64,000 bases of DNA from Cryptomeria japonica (Eukaryota > Streptophyta > Pinopsida > Cupressales > Cupressaceae), in assembly GCF_030272615.1 (NCBI RefSeq), contig NC_081408.1, positions 407,575,889 to 407,639,888 of the forward strand, in the 5' to 3' direction. The translations under genes and the position numbers were made by a program. This document shows, in pieces, positions 1 to 10,978 of this stretch. Position 1 is the first letter of the stretch. The number at the start of each line of letters is the position of its first letter. The notes under the pieces were generated by a model. The model worked only from the letters and a program-made list of their open reading frames with translations. It was not told the DNA's origin and did not search any database.

Positions 1-230
1 CAAGATAGGATTTTGTCTCATACGAGTAACTGTTAAATTTTATTTTGTCGTTTTAGGCCACTAGAATTGTCGTTCAGACCTTACCCTCATGTCGTATGAC
101 ATGTCTGTAAAAAGACCATTTTGTCGTGCGAAGTCTAATAATTTGTCATTTGGGAATGTTTTATCGTACGAGAGCCATTCCTAACTTGTACGAGATGCTA
201 CCCTTCTATGTTTTGTCGTTCAAGAAATAG
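1..230 (+). repeat. Array of degenerate TTGTCGTACGA motifs upstream of the PMD ORF
   Basis: About nine degenerate copies of a motif close to TTGTCGTACGAG occur every 18-32 bp, centred near 22, 52, 74, 96, 128, 149, 167, 190 and 219. The core GTCGTACGAC is palindromic. The same motif recurs on the opposite strand at 10649-10930 and 20131-20252, in the leader of the minus-strand gag-pol. A regulatory function is inference. Confidence 0.65.
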
Positions 231-355
231 TGAACATTTTTGAAGGTCTAAACTTGAAATCTTGATGTTGCACTTGACTTAGTTGGATTTGCGTGATGTT
301 CTACTTCTCTTGTAGGCTCATTTGGAATGTTTTTTGATGCTTCATTGTTGGATTT

Positions 356-2180
356 TTGCAGATTCGATTACCTCCTATGCTTTTCAGATGCATTTATCCT
401 CCCACCATAGCATTAGTACGACATTTATCAGAGGTTAATCAGGCTCATATTGACTTGTGCAGTTTGACTCATCTTCTTGGTTTACCAAATATCCATGTGA
501 ATCATGGTATGCTCACAGCATTGGTTGAGCATTTCCATTAAAAGCATAACATGTTTCATTTGCTAGTGGGGGAGTTTACTATCACTCCTAAGGATGTATA
601 TAGGATCCTTCATATCCGTTTTGCTAGGGATAAGGTGGTTTATGATGCAGCATTGTTACCTGGACTACAGGCAGTTAGGAATGTATTCCGGGATCCAGAC
701 ATTTTGACCCATTCCATTAGTTGGGACATTATGATGAGAAGATACAATGAGGAGCTTCCTTTGGCGTGTGTTCTAGTAGGATTTATTGGCTATTTTCTGA
801 TGCCAGATCGAGGGCAGCAGGGTTTCCAGTGTGGATGGGGTAGGATGTTGATGAGATTGATGGAGACCCCTCAAAGGCTTGGTTGGGGTTCTTGTATATT
901 GGCCCACATGTATCGCGAGATGCATGAGATTGTATATAGGGATGGCAGTAGCATGGTTGTAGGTGTATTTATTTTATAGGTTTGGGCTTGGGAACACCTC
1001 CCTGTTTGTCGGTCAATAGTTGATGATAGTAGAGAGCTTGGGCAGCCAATTATATATAGGTATGTCGGTTATGTCACACAGCCCCATCTAAGTAAGACAG
1101 ATTTTTGGCGGTGGCAGTTAGATGACATGATAGCCATAGTGTGGAGACCTTATAGAGGTTTAGAGCCATGAGATGACTAGCGGTTGGTTCACAGGGACCT
1201 TTTTGTTACGCGCCCTCTTATCGAGAGATCGCAGACTATTGTTAAGCAGTTTGTTGTATCACGGGTGATGAGGCAGTATGGTCAGCCTTAGGGGGTGTCA
1301 CAGGAGTATATAGCTTATGTGTGTTATGCGGATGAGGAGAGACAGGGATGGTCTCTATGGTTGTCCTAAGCTTTGGCTATGTAGGAGTTGACTAGTCTAC
1401 AATGCCTTAGATGGGACTATATGGATGATGTTGCGGATGCGGGGGTATTGCCCCAGTATAGAGATTAGTTCCAGTAGCATCCATTTCCTAGGTTTACAGA
1501 TCTGGGTGAGCAAGCACCCCACATAGAGGATATTGAGGATGATGCCCCCGCACTAGGACAGGGCCAGGGACAGAGACAAGGACGAGGATAGAGAGCTAAG
1601 GCTTAGACGCAGGCAGGTGGCAAACCTGGTGCTAGCAGCAGCAGGGTTCCAGCTGGGGTTGGATAGCAGAGGGGTGAAGGCAGATCCCTACGGCATGTAG
1701 GAGTGAGATTGGGCAAAGCTGAGGAGGAGCGAGCAGCTCTGAGATAGGTTCAACAATGGAGGGAGGAGAAGGGTGGAGTTGGAGGTGGAGATGGGGGTGG
1801 AGAGCCTGCGAGAGAGCAGGGGACTGACATAGGGCGGTCAATGAGAGCACGTCTTGTAGAGTTGCAGTCACAGTTGATAGTGGCTTAGACTCAGCTGGCG
1901 GAGCGAGACCGATAGCTTGCCGATCTTAGGGTTGGGCATGATCGCTAGATCTTGGAGATGAGAACAGAGATAGAGGCCTTGCGATAGGAGGTCCTTCTCC
2001 ATACTAGTAGGGTAGCCTACTATGTTGCATCATATAGTGTCACAGTTCTAGTTTCGCAGTAGGTTATACCCTACTCGCAGTATATGGCATGTTCAGAGGG
2101 AGCTCAGGCACCTCGTCAGGATCTCGGTCATCAGGCTCCTCCTCCTCCACCAGGCGATGAGGGAGAGGCCGAGAGCTAGA
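356..2180 (+). pseudogene. Plant mobile domain (PMD) ORF, nonsense-riddled, antisense to E1 gag-pol
   Basis: One reading frame can be followed for about 1.8 kb without an indel but contains roughly 19 stops, nearly all TAG (first stops at 539-541 and 977-979). The N-terminal half shows the plant mobile domain pattern: ALVEHFH, then FHLLVGEFTITPKDV, and further on VWAWEHLPVCR. The later part is Gly/Arg/Gln-rich, followed by a stretch with heptad character (about 1840-2010) and a Pro-rich end (about 2140). PMD proteins are known as host silencing factors (MAIN-like) and as passengers of plant transposons, and extra antisense ORFs have been described in Tat-lineage Ty3 elements. The true start is unclear: an in-frame TGA lies near 335 and no ATG follows closely. 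Confidence 0.7.
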
Positions 2181-3764
2181 TATTCTTTTTGTAGCTCAGA
2201 TATTTTTTGTAGACACACCCATTTTTTTGCATCCTATACGATTCTTGCTCTGATGGGAGTTTGTATATGTCATTCGACATCATTTTTTACTCTTAGACTT
2301 TATACGATATATATATACGAGATCCGATTTGACTTCATTGTACTTGTGTCAATCGATTTATGAGATGTTCTTTATATGCTTTATTCTATATGTATGCATT
2401 TCTTTTCAGTATGTAATGCAAATGATTATGGATGTCTATTTTTTTTTCTTTTCATATGCAAATAGATGAATGTGTAATGTGTAATGAGTAATGAGTAATG
2501 CAATGTTTTTATTTTTCTATGTAATAAGATGAATACAGATGAGTGAATAATGAAATGTATGAATATATATTAAATGTTTATGTATGCAGCTAACATCTCA
2601 AAACACAAGTACTCGATCGGAGAAATGATGAAAAAGAGACCACTTAGCTAAGAAATGATGATGCTTTCAGCTCTCATTCAATAAAGAGATCATTATTATC
2701 ACACCTAAATCACTCTAAATTCACAAAATACAGAATAAAATGCAAAATGATATGCAAAATGCAACCTAAACCTAGTCACTGGATTTAAAATGCTTAAGAT
2801 TCATCACCGAGCATAATGAACACAACATGCAGGTTAGAGTTCCTTTCTTTTTCAATGTGCAATATTAATTATCTTTTCCACAATGACTCTTTTTTCATTC
2901 ATATCCTTGGACATATTTCGCAGGGACCCAAATTGCATCATAAAGAAATCCCCTCAAAACAAACAAAGAAATGATGTGGACCTCCCTATAGCATACAAAT
3001 GAGCGGAGTTGAGGTATGTGAGGTAATTTCACCTTGTTGTGAAGTCTCTTATCACAGACACCCAGCTAATTTATATGTTTCCAGATCATTGGGATCATTC
3101 CTACAAGTAGAAAACAAAGAAAATATTATGCCCCCAATCCTTGCTCCTCTTAGTCACAATAGACTTGCTCGAGTTACTCAGAGGGATAATAATCAAAAAC
3201 CAATATAAAAGATAGCACACAAAGAAAATTTTCATTCATAGCTCAAATTATTTAGTGATTATTATTTGTTATGTTGTTTTGCTTGTTTACTCAGAGATAA
3301 AAACTCTTTGGTAGTTAGGAGACAGGTGACTGACTCAGAGTGGATGACCAGGTTTCATTGATAGAAAGATGACTTGGTTGATACTGCTTAGGACATGTAA
3401 TGTGCTCTGTCAATTAACCTAAGACTATGATGTTGATCAGTTTCAAGTCATGAGGGTTCCAACAAGCCAGGATATCACAAAAGTGATTGAAATATATGTA
3501 CAAGCGAAAGCAAAGATGCAGGAAAGCGAGAATGCCAACGTTGCGTTGATAGATGGAGCACTTAAGTACAAGAGGCGCATGTTTGTCAGGTTTTCACCCG
3601 CTTGGCAGAGATTCTTTTTTTTTTTACCAAGGTGCCTATTTACCAGGTTTTCACCAAGGCATTTTCTCTCTTTATATTTTTTTTCTGTTTTTTATTTTTA
3701 TTTTTATTTTTTATTTTTTTTTTCAAGACTTTTTCAGTTGTACATGTTGTTGGAGCAGAGAATG
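2181..3764. other. Non-coding interval between the PMD ORF and E1 pol
   Basis: No coding sequence is supported. The stretch is A/T-rich, with short repeats such as GTAATGAGTAATGAGTAATG near 2480 and a T-rich tract at 3608-3725. On the minus strand it follows the pol stop codon and is probably the 3' untranslated region of E1. A plus-strand ORF at 3450-3833 overlaps the integrase C-terminus and is taken as a shadow. Confidence 0.5.
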
Positions 3765-4893
3765 CTAAGTGAAGAATTTCTTCAAGTGGATGGTGTTAAT
3801 CGATTCATGGAGTTGTTCTCCTTCCAATGTTGAGAGTTGATAGGCACCAGAGCTGAATACTACAGTAACGATGTAGGGACCCAGCCAGTTGGGTTCAAAC
3901 TTCCCTTTGTTGTCTCGAAACTACTCATTTTTAGGATTTTCTCTCAGGACTAGGTCACCAACCTAAAATTCTCTTTGTCTAAATTTCTTGTTATATCCTC
4001 TGGACATTCTCATTTGATACACTCTGAGATGATCAAACGCCACTTCCCAACGCTCATCTAGCAATTTGAGTTCTTGCAATCTAGATACTCTATAGTCTTC
4101 ATTAGTAACAAGACCTTGCAAGGAAACTCTTAGAGATGGTATTTCTACTTCAATAGTTAATACTGCTTCGGACCCATACACCAAAGAGAAAGGTGTAGCC
4201 CTAGTAGGTGTTCTGATACTTGTTCTGTAAGCCCATAGTGCAGGATTGAGCTGTAGATGCCAATCCTTCCAAGATTTGTTCACTGTTATGTGCAAGATAG
4301 TCAATAGCTTTTTGTTAGATGCCTTATCTTGTCCATTACCTTGAGGGTAATATATTGATGACCAGTGTTGTTTTATTTTGAATTTCTCACAGAGCTCGTC
4401 CAAATCTTTATTCTTGAACTGTCCTCCATTATCAGTCACGATGGACGAAGGTATCCCATACCTACAGATGATATAGTTTAAGATGAACAAGGCGACTTGT
4501 TTACCGGCTACTTTGATGAGCAGAACCGCTTCTACCCACTTGGCGAAATACTCAGTGGCAATTATGATGAATTTATGTCTATTAGATGAAGCAGGATATA
4601 TTTGACCAATGTGATCAAAGGCTCATTGCTAAAAAGGCCAATGTGTAGTGAAGGGTATAAGATCCCTTGTCGGGGCATGTATGAGGTTCCCGTGTAGCTG
4701 ACATTTCTCATAGGTCTTAGCAAATTGATGGCATCTTTTTCAATGTCTGGCTAGTAGTATCCAGCCTGTAGTAGTTTCCGAGCTAAAGTGAGACCATTCA
4801 AATGAGATCCACAAATACCTTTGTGGACTTCTGATAACGCACATTTAGATTCTTCGGTTTATAGACACCTAAGCAATGTATCATCCAAACCTC
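3765..4893 (-). pseudogene. E1 integrase (pol C-terminus)
   Basis: Read on the minus strand this shows a degraded zinc-binding segment (EVHKGICGSHLNG), then the start of the core (FDHIGQIYP, ATEYFAKWVEA), then SSIVTDNGGQF holding the second catalytic Asp, then YYPQGNGQ, and a C-terminal part with RQREF, VGDLVLRE and FEPNWLGPY. It ends at the stop near 3765. Premature in-frame stops occur near 3963 and 3922 and in the zinc-binding segment. The position that normally holds the third catalytic residue, Glu, right after YYPQGNGQ, reads Asp-Lys, so the DDE triad is broken. The enzyme would insert element cDNA into host DNA; this copy cannot. Confidence 0.85.
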
Positions 4894-5646
4894 ATCTAAA
4901 TAAATCATTAGCAATGATAACATACTGTGAAGCATTTCGAGTTAGGTTTCTTTTCTCATTATGAGTAAGGTTTTCAGGGATAATTTGGTCTCGTAGATAA
5001 GAGTAGATGTGGTTGTATTGGGATGAGTCATGTCCAATAATAGCACAGACTATTTGGGTCTCAAGAGAATCATAGGCGGGGTAACAGAACTCTTCCACTA
5101 GGAATTCAAAGTGAAAATTGGACTCTTGTAACTCAGGTATAGACGCCAAGGTGGCCATAGCATCTGTTGCTCTATTTGTGGATCTAGGAATCTGTTGGAA
5201 TGATACAAAAGAAAAATACTTCTTAAGATCATCAACCATTCTCTTATAAGGCATCAGTTTCTCATCTCGGGCCTGATATGTATCATTGATTTGATTGACC
5301 ACCAGCTGAGAATCTCCATAGATATACAATTTTGCAACCTTCCATTCAATAGCTAGCTTTATCCCATTTACCAAAGCTTCATATTCTGCAATGTTGTTTG
5401 TGCAAGGGAATAGAATCTTATAAGACTTTGGGATTGAATACTTCTGAGGAGTAATAAACAATTTTCAGCACCGAAACCATTTTGGGTGAAATATCCATCA
5501 AAGAAAATCTTCCAGGGTTGTTGAGTAAGATGCATTATTGATTCATCTGGAAGCTCTATATGCAGTGGTTGAGTGTCTTCAAGTGGCTTAACTCTCAGTT
5601 TGATAGAAAGATGGTGCATGATGAGATCAGGATCCAGGCCTGGCAT
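4892..5646 (-). pseudogene. E1 RNase H with pre-RT stub; RT core missing
   Basis: The minus strand shows a pre-RT segment (FAWTYSDMPGLDPDLIMHH, then RVKP) followed within a few residues by the RNase H entry region (PDESIM, WKIFFDGYFTQNGFG). The roughly 400 residues of reverse transcriptase expected between them in this family are absent; the junction lies near 5575-5595. A frameshift near 5450 then leads into NNIAEYEALVNGI, YGDSQLVVNQI and NRATDAMATLAS, typical of the RNase H of these elements. Conserved acidic residues appear in DG, AEYEAL and GDSQ. Another frameshift lies just upstream of FAWTYSD. Confidence 0.85.
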
Positions 5647-7617
5647 ATCAGAGTACGTCCATGCAAAGTTTATTTTCTTTTCTGTGAATAGATGAGTGAA
5701 CTTCTTTCAATTCTTCTGTTGATAGTGATTAAGCTACATGAATGATGTATGGTGTCTCTTGACTCCCAATGTTCACTGGCTGAGTTGGCTTGATCAATAT
5801 GGAAGACCTTTCTTGGAAATGACTTGGTAGCACATCAAGTATCTCACCTTCAGGCACCTTAGAGAGGTTTTCACCTTTAGGTACATCCTTTATTTTCTCT
5901 TTTTTAGATTCTGACACCGCCACAACGTGGTTTTCGCCATCAGATCTTTTATTTTTATTTTTCTTATTTTTGTGACTGAGATACTTGATATCCGCTTCAG
6001 TCATGTTTTCATTATGTTCGCTGGTGGAAGAGTACATGGGTTCAACTACATTGAGATAATAGGCTAACATATAGTCATTGGCAAAAGTAGGTATATTCAT
6101 GGGCTGGTTTTGTAAAGTACAATCAACTGGTTCTGGATGTAGTAAGGATAAATGTTGGATAGGTTTGAGAGCGTTCATGGTATTGTCATCACATCTATGG
6201 ATCAAAAAGTTGAGTTCCAGAAGGATACCTTGCGTAAGTGTCTCAAGACCAAGAAGAGTCAGATCATGATTATTAAAGTTCACTTTAATATTTAGTTGAC
6301 CTAATCCAATAGACATACTTGTAGCATTGTTCCCTACGCCAGACTGGATGTCATATCGTGGTTTGACAGCGATAAGATCAGTAAATAGATTTTCATTATT
6401 TGTATCAGATGATTTTGAATTTGAGGCTGAGTAGATATTGTATTGAATAATATTGTCATCAGAGTCATCGAAGTCATCGGATAAGGTTTACGAGTCTTCT
6501 TCAAGTGATTTAGTAAGTGTATGTATGGTATCAACACCAACATCTCTAATACTACAAGTTCCTTCATGTTGTGGTTCATTTGTCATTTGTATCTGATACA
6601 CCTGTTGACATGATCTTATTATTTTTGTGACTCATTGTCATCTACTCCATTCAGCTTCTTCTGGACTGATAACCGGTTCTTGTTCTGTAGCTTCCAACTC
6701 TTTTTGTGTAGTGCTATACCTGATTTGTTTTGTTTTAGCATAGGGGTACATAGATGAAAAGCTTTCTGGTACTCTTCCTTCCTTCAATCCTTGTTCATAA
6801 TTTGCTTGTCTCTTTTGTCTAATTTCCTGTATTTCCTTCTCTAGTTTTATGTGCATCAGCTCTTGAGTATCATCTATGACACCGCTAGACTATTCTGGAG
6901 TTTCTATAGTGGATGTGTCTGAGAGGTGGTCAGGACCCCATTCATACTCATTTGAGTCAGTCTCTAAATCATCCACTTGTTGCCTACCAGTGTATGTGAC
7001 TGGAACTTTTAGTGGTGCAAACAATTCTCTGATTCTTACTACTTCATCTCTTATATCCTTTGGGACCTCAACTTCTTGTATTATTGTAGCTGACACCATC
7101 AAAGCTTGATAACTGACTATTTCTTCTTTCTTGACTGTTGATTCCTCTTTCTCTTTTCTACACTCTTCTTTTGTTTATTGAGTGTCTACTTCCTATAATG
7201 TTGAAGGCGATATCCTTTTCTACCACTTAGACTTAGAAACATGTTTTTGGTCTAATGTCTTTTTCGGATTGTATCCCAGTCGAGCCTTATCATTTGTGGA
7301 TTTTGTTTGCAACTGAATTGGTTCAGTAATACCTTCCTTTTGTTTTCCCAAAGGACTAGTACATGGATATCCCATGCGTTGAATCATTTTGTAGCCAGGA
7401 CAATATTGGTTTGAGGAAATCTCACAATTTCATACATCCTCATTTTGACTATCTTCCTTAAAGAGCCAATTAAGAACAACATCCTCTTCTATTTCATCTG
7501 CCAGGGAGGTAGAAGATTGTATAAAGAGACCATCATACATGGTATTTGGAGCTGAAGTTTGTGTTCTCATAGCCTCTGATGGCTTGCCCAACTATTTCGG
7601 TGATGGAGGGAGAGAAA
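5647..7617 (-). pseudogene. E1 region between protease and RT, low-complexity acidic linker
   Basis: Several minus-strand ORF pieces (7102-6890, 6856-6638, 6579-6334, 6316-5729) read in sequence, mostly in one frame, and are separated by stops. The content is charged and Ser/Thr/Glu-rich, including a KEIQEIRQKRQANYEQGLKE helix-like stretch near 6800 and a Lys/Asn-rich KNKKNKNKRS patch near 5950. I recognise no domain. Its place between protease and the pre-RT motif suggests a polyprotein linker. Confidence 0.55.
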
Positions 7618-8544
7618 CTAATGAAAGTACCGGTCTATCTTGTAGCCATCCATGCCGGTATTTGTAATCTTCAATCTATTTTCTAAGTCTTTCATCAGCG
7701 CTTCTGGATCTTCATTTGGAGAGGCTGCCCTATTATGAGGCACAAAATTATCTACACCTTTTGTCAATGCATTACATATGACATTTGTATCAGCAAGAAT
7801 ACTGACTTTAGCTCCGTTATAGGGGAATTTTAAGCATTGATGATATGTTGACGGTACTGCTTTCATTTCATGAATCCACGGCCTGCCCAGTAAGCTATTG
7901 TATGAAAAAGGAATATCAAGTACCTGGAAAAGGATATCTCTTTCTACAGGTCCCACTTTGATTGGTAATGATACCAGACCGTTAGAGGTCCTTTCTTCTT
8001 CATCATAGGCTTTTATTGTTATTTTCTTGTCGGGATCAATAACATTTTTAGAGAATCCTAGTTGTGTAAGCAGACTGTAAGTACAGATATTCAACCCCGT
8101 GCCTCCATCTATCAAAACACGTTTAGCTCTGTGTTTATGGATCATGGCTTCAATATGCAATGGTTGGTTATGTGGATGATTTAGCGAGTTGTCATCTTCT
8201 TCAGAGAAGGTCAAATAGTGAGGTGAGGTTAGATGACCCACCATATACTGAAACCGATCAATGTCTAAATCTTTTGGAATGTTAGTGGTGAGCAAGGCAT
8301 TGTCTAAGATCTCTTTGTGAGCAGACGAGAGTTTTAGCAATTCAAAGATTGAGATTTGAGTATTTGTCCTTTTTAATTGCTCAACAACACTATATCCAGA
8401 AGATGATGATGAAGTTAACCTTTTAAATTTGTCCAAGGTTGATTCTTTTTGTTTGTTTGACAAGGCTGGTGGGTTTGATGTTTCTTGAGCCGGGTTGGAA
8501 GAACTCGCTCCTTGGAGAGTGACTTTCTTCTGAGAATGGGTCAA
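7618..8544 (-). pseudogene. E1 retroviral-type aspartic protease
   Basis: 308 residues, open in this frame. The catalytic loop is RVLIDGGTGLNIC (Asp-Gly-Gly in place of the more common Asp-Ser/Thr-Gly, as usual for this plant group), and the C-terminal flap/hydrophobic motif is NSLLGRPWIHEM. An N-terminal Ser-rich linker precedes it. The enzyme would cleave the Gag-Pol polyprotein in the particle. It continues in the same frame as gag, separated only by a stop near 8545-8556. The protease core itself looks undamaged. Confidence 0.85.
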
Positions 8545-8556
8545 AGCTCTTGTAAA

Positions 8557-10311
8557 TCATGATTCATTTGGTTTATCTTGAACTATAATCACATTACAAT
8601 ATTCTGATTGGGAAGGCTCAATCATGTTGATAATGTTATCCTGGCTGGTGTAAGTATAATTTACCTTGGTACCTCCTTTGGTCTTTGAGGAATCACTTTG
8701 TTCATAAACATGCAAAGGATCTTTAAATGCTTTATGATCAGCATTGGTCAAGTGATTCCCAACAACAATTTTACCAGCATCTATGAGATCTTGTATCTCA
8801 TGTTTTAGCTTCATGCAATTGTTTATGTTATGACCTTTATTCCGATGGAAGTCATAGTATTCATTTTCTCTCCACCATCTTGGTTTGACTTCTGGATCAT
8901 ATGGTTTGGAGTTATCTAGTAGCGTTATCAAATTGTTTGCCAACAGAGTTTTGAAAGCGGATTCATATGATTCTTCGAGAGGAGTAAAATCACGCTTAGG
9001 TTTGGAAAGCCAAGGCTTTTCTTTTAACCATTCTTTTGTTTTCTTTGGTGGATTTTCTGTTGCAGCCTCAGCAGCTTTAAGTGCTTGTGTACCACTAGCC
9101 AAGTTGAATATTGTGGGCTTTGAGTTAGTTTTAATAGTGTCTACTACTCCATTGTTAACAACATTCTTGTTGTTGTCTTTGCCAAATTTCCAATACTTGT
9201 TCTTCTCTTTAGAGTTAGATCCTGGTTGTGTTTCTTTCCAAGGTGAGATATCTCCCTTCTTTATGAGCACATCTTCCATTTGAATGGCATTATCTACCAT
9301 TTTATTAAATGATGGGTGTACTTGCATTTGGATACTATATTTCAGTTCGGGGACCAAGTTATTGACAAATATATCCATTTTCTCAGAGTCTGAGATAGGT
9401 CGAGAATACCTAGAGAACATCTTTCTCCAATGTTGGAGGAAGGTAAGAAGAGGCTCCCCTATTTTCTGTTTAGTATTGCAAAGCTCGATCATAGTCACAC
9501 GATGTCAACTATTGTATGAGTATTGTTGTAAAAATAGTTGGATTAGTTCTTCAAACATTTTTATTCCTTTGTGTAGACTTGAGAACCATTCCATTGCTTG
9601 ACCCCCTAAACTCCTCGGGAAAAGGGGCATGAGGTACGTTTGATCGTGCATGAAATCCATACAGGTGGCACAAAACTCTCTGACATGATCTTGAGGATCT
9701 GAGGCACCATCATATTTGTCAAATTTTGGGATCTCAACTCATGAAGGAAATGGAGGCATGTAGAGATTTTTGTCAAATGGAAAGGGACATATTATTTCTT
9801 GAGAATATTGTTTTGGGGACTTATCCTTATTCTTCAATTTTGTGACCTCCATTCGTAAGGCTTGTAATTGTTTGTGTACCATGAGTATAGGTGATTCTTC
9901 TTTTTTAGTAACGAGTGTCTGAACATCATATCCAGTAGGAAGTTTGGCACCTTGTTTTGCTAGTTCTAAGAAATAGTCTTCCTTCTCCCGAGTCATGATA
10001 GCTTTCATCATTTTTCTAAAGTATTTGCCCTTCTGACAGTCAAGAATCTCTTTTTCTGGAGGTTCAGTGTCTTTGTCAGCCCGACTTGATGAGGAATCGG
10101 TTTCATGAATACTAATGTTGTCCTTGTTCTTGTCATTGTGTTCTGTCTCATGTATAGTGGGAGATTCAGATTCATCAAAAATTGGTCTGCCTGATGACGA
10201 AGGTATGTCAGTCAGAGGGTCATCTTCGTAAAATGGGTTATCTTGATATGAGAAGGGTTATCCTTTGCCTTTGGCTTCTTTCTTACGAGAACTCCTGGTT
10301 TGAATAGGCAT
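8557..10311 (-). pseudogene. E1 gag (capsid/nucleocapsid)
   Basis: The first codon is probably the ATG at 10311-10309 (Met-Pro-Ile-Gln-Thr-Arg). The frame then runs through a charged N-terminus (stop near 10260), PTGYDVQTLVTKKEES, a retrotransposon-gag core (EWFSSLHKGIKMFEELIQLF, then IGEPLLTFLQHWRKMFSRYS) and a nucleocapsid-like motif, DFHRNKGHNINNC. Stops interrupt it near 9739 and 9510. The first Cys of the knuckle-like motif (usually Tyr-Cys before DFH) reads Tyr, so metal binding is doubtful. Gag would assemble the virus-like particle. Confidence 0.82.
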
Positions 10312-10648
10312 TTTTATGGATTAGTGTGACCTACAGTTGTTTTTAATGCAGAGGTCAAGATCAATTTTAGAACTAGTTGTTCGGTTAACGTATTGTTTGA
10401 GAGAAACAACTGAGATTTTAGTTTGGTTTCAGGAAAGATCTATCCTATATAAGATGTTATCTAAGTGACTTAGGTTTGATAGGTAGTTGATTGAACTAGC
10501 TGAAAGATGATCAACCAAATCGTGCAATGCAAATGGCAGAGGTACATTGTCTTGATCTTATGCTTAGGATGATGATAGCCAGGATTATGTTCATTGTAGA
10601 CTATTTTTAGGAAAGTTTGACTATTCTATACTAACAAAACCAGAGATT
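10312..10648. other. E1 leader, proximal part
   Basis: Non-coding sequence between the gag start (minus strand) and the motif array. I see no ORF and no clear repeat. Confidence 0.5.
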
Positions 10649-10930
10649 TGTACGATGGGACTTTTTGAACCGAACGACAATTTAGCAGCTATCGAACGAC
10701 AACAGTTCTGTTTCGTATGAGTTGCTACCTCATAACATACAACAGATGGGTATGTGCAGGATGACAAAAGATTTAGTGCAGTTCTATTACGTACGACACA
10801 GGATTTAGCTCTAGATGACAGACTTCTAGGTTTCGTATGACATAGGATACAGTACAGGACGACAAATCACAAGACTCGTACGACACCGGATGTAATGTAG
10901 GACGATAAATAATCAGTTTTGTACAACTGT
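10649..10930 (-). repeat. Array of TGTCGTACGA-type motifs in the E1 leader
   Basis: About thirteen degenerate copies (plus-strand forms ACTCGTACGAC, TACGTACGAC, ATCGAACGAC, TTCGTATGAC, CAGGACGACA and others) occur roughly every 20-25 bp. In the minus-strand sense they read TGTCGTACGAG, the same sense relative to gag as the 1-230 array has relative to the PMD ORF. A second cluster is at 20131-20252. Variants such as CGTATG fit C-to-T decay of CGTACG. Confidence 0.7.
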
Positions 10931-10978
10931 TCATAGGGTAGAGACTAAAATTCTGATTTTTTTCAATTGCTGAGTATG

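Noticed and set aside
1-230. CRISPR-like array from regularly spaced motifs
   Set aside because: The motifs are degenerate, the spacing varies, and the DNA is clearly eukaryotic with Ty3 elements; no cas genes.
1632-1871. 79-codon minus-strand ORF
   Set aside because: It is opposite the Gln/Gly-rich part of the PMD pseudogene and is explained by its composition.
3450-3833. 127-codon plus-strand ORF
   Set aside because: It overlaps the C-terminus of the minus-strand integrase and reads through a T-rich tract; no domain.
8885-9601. Plus-strand ORFs opposite E1 gag
   Set aside because: Shadows of the minus-strand gag; no domain.
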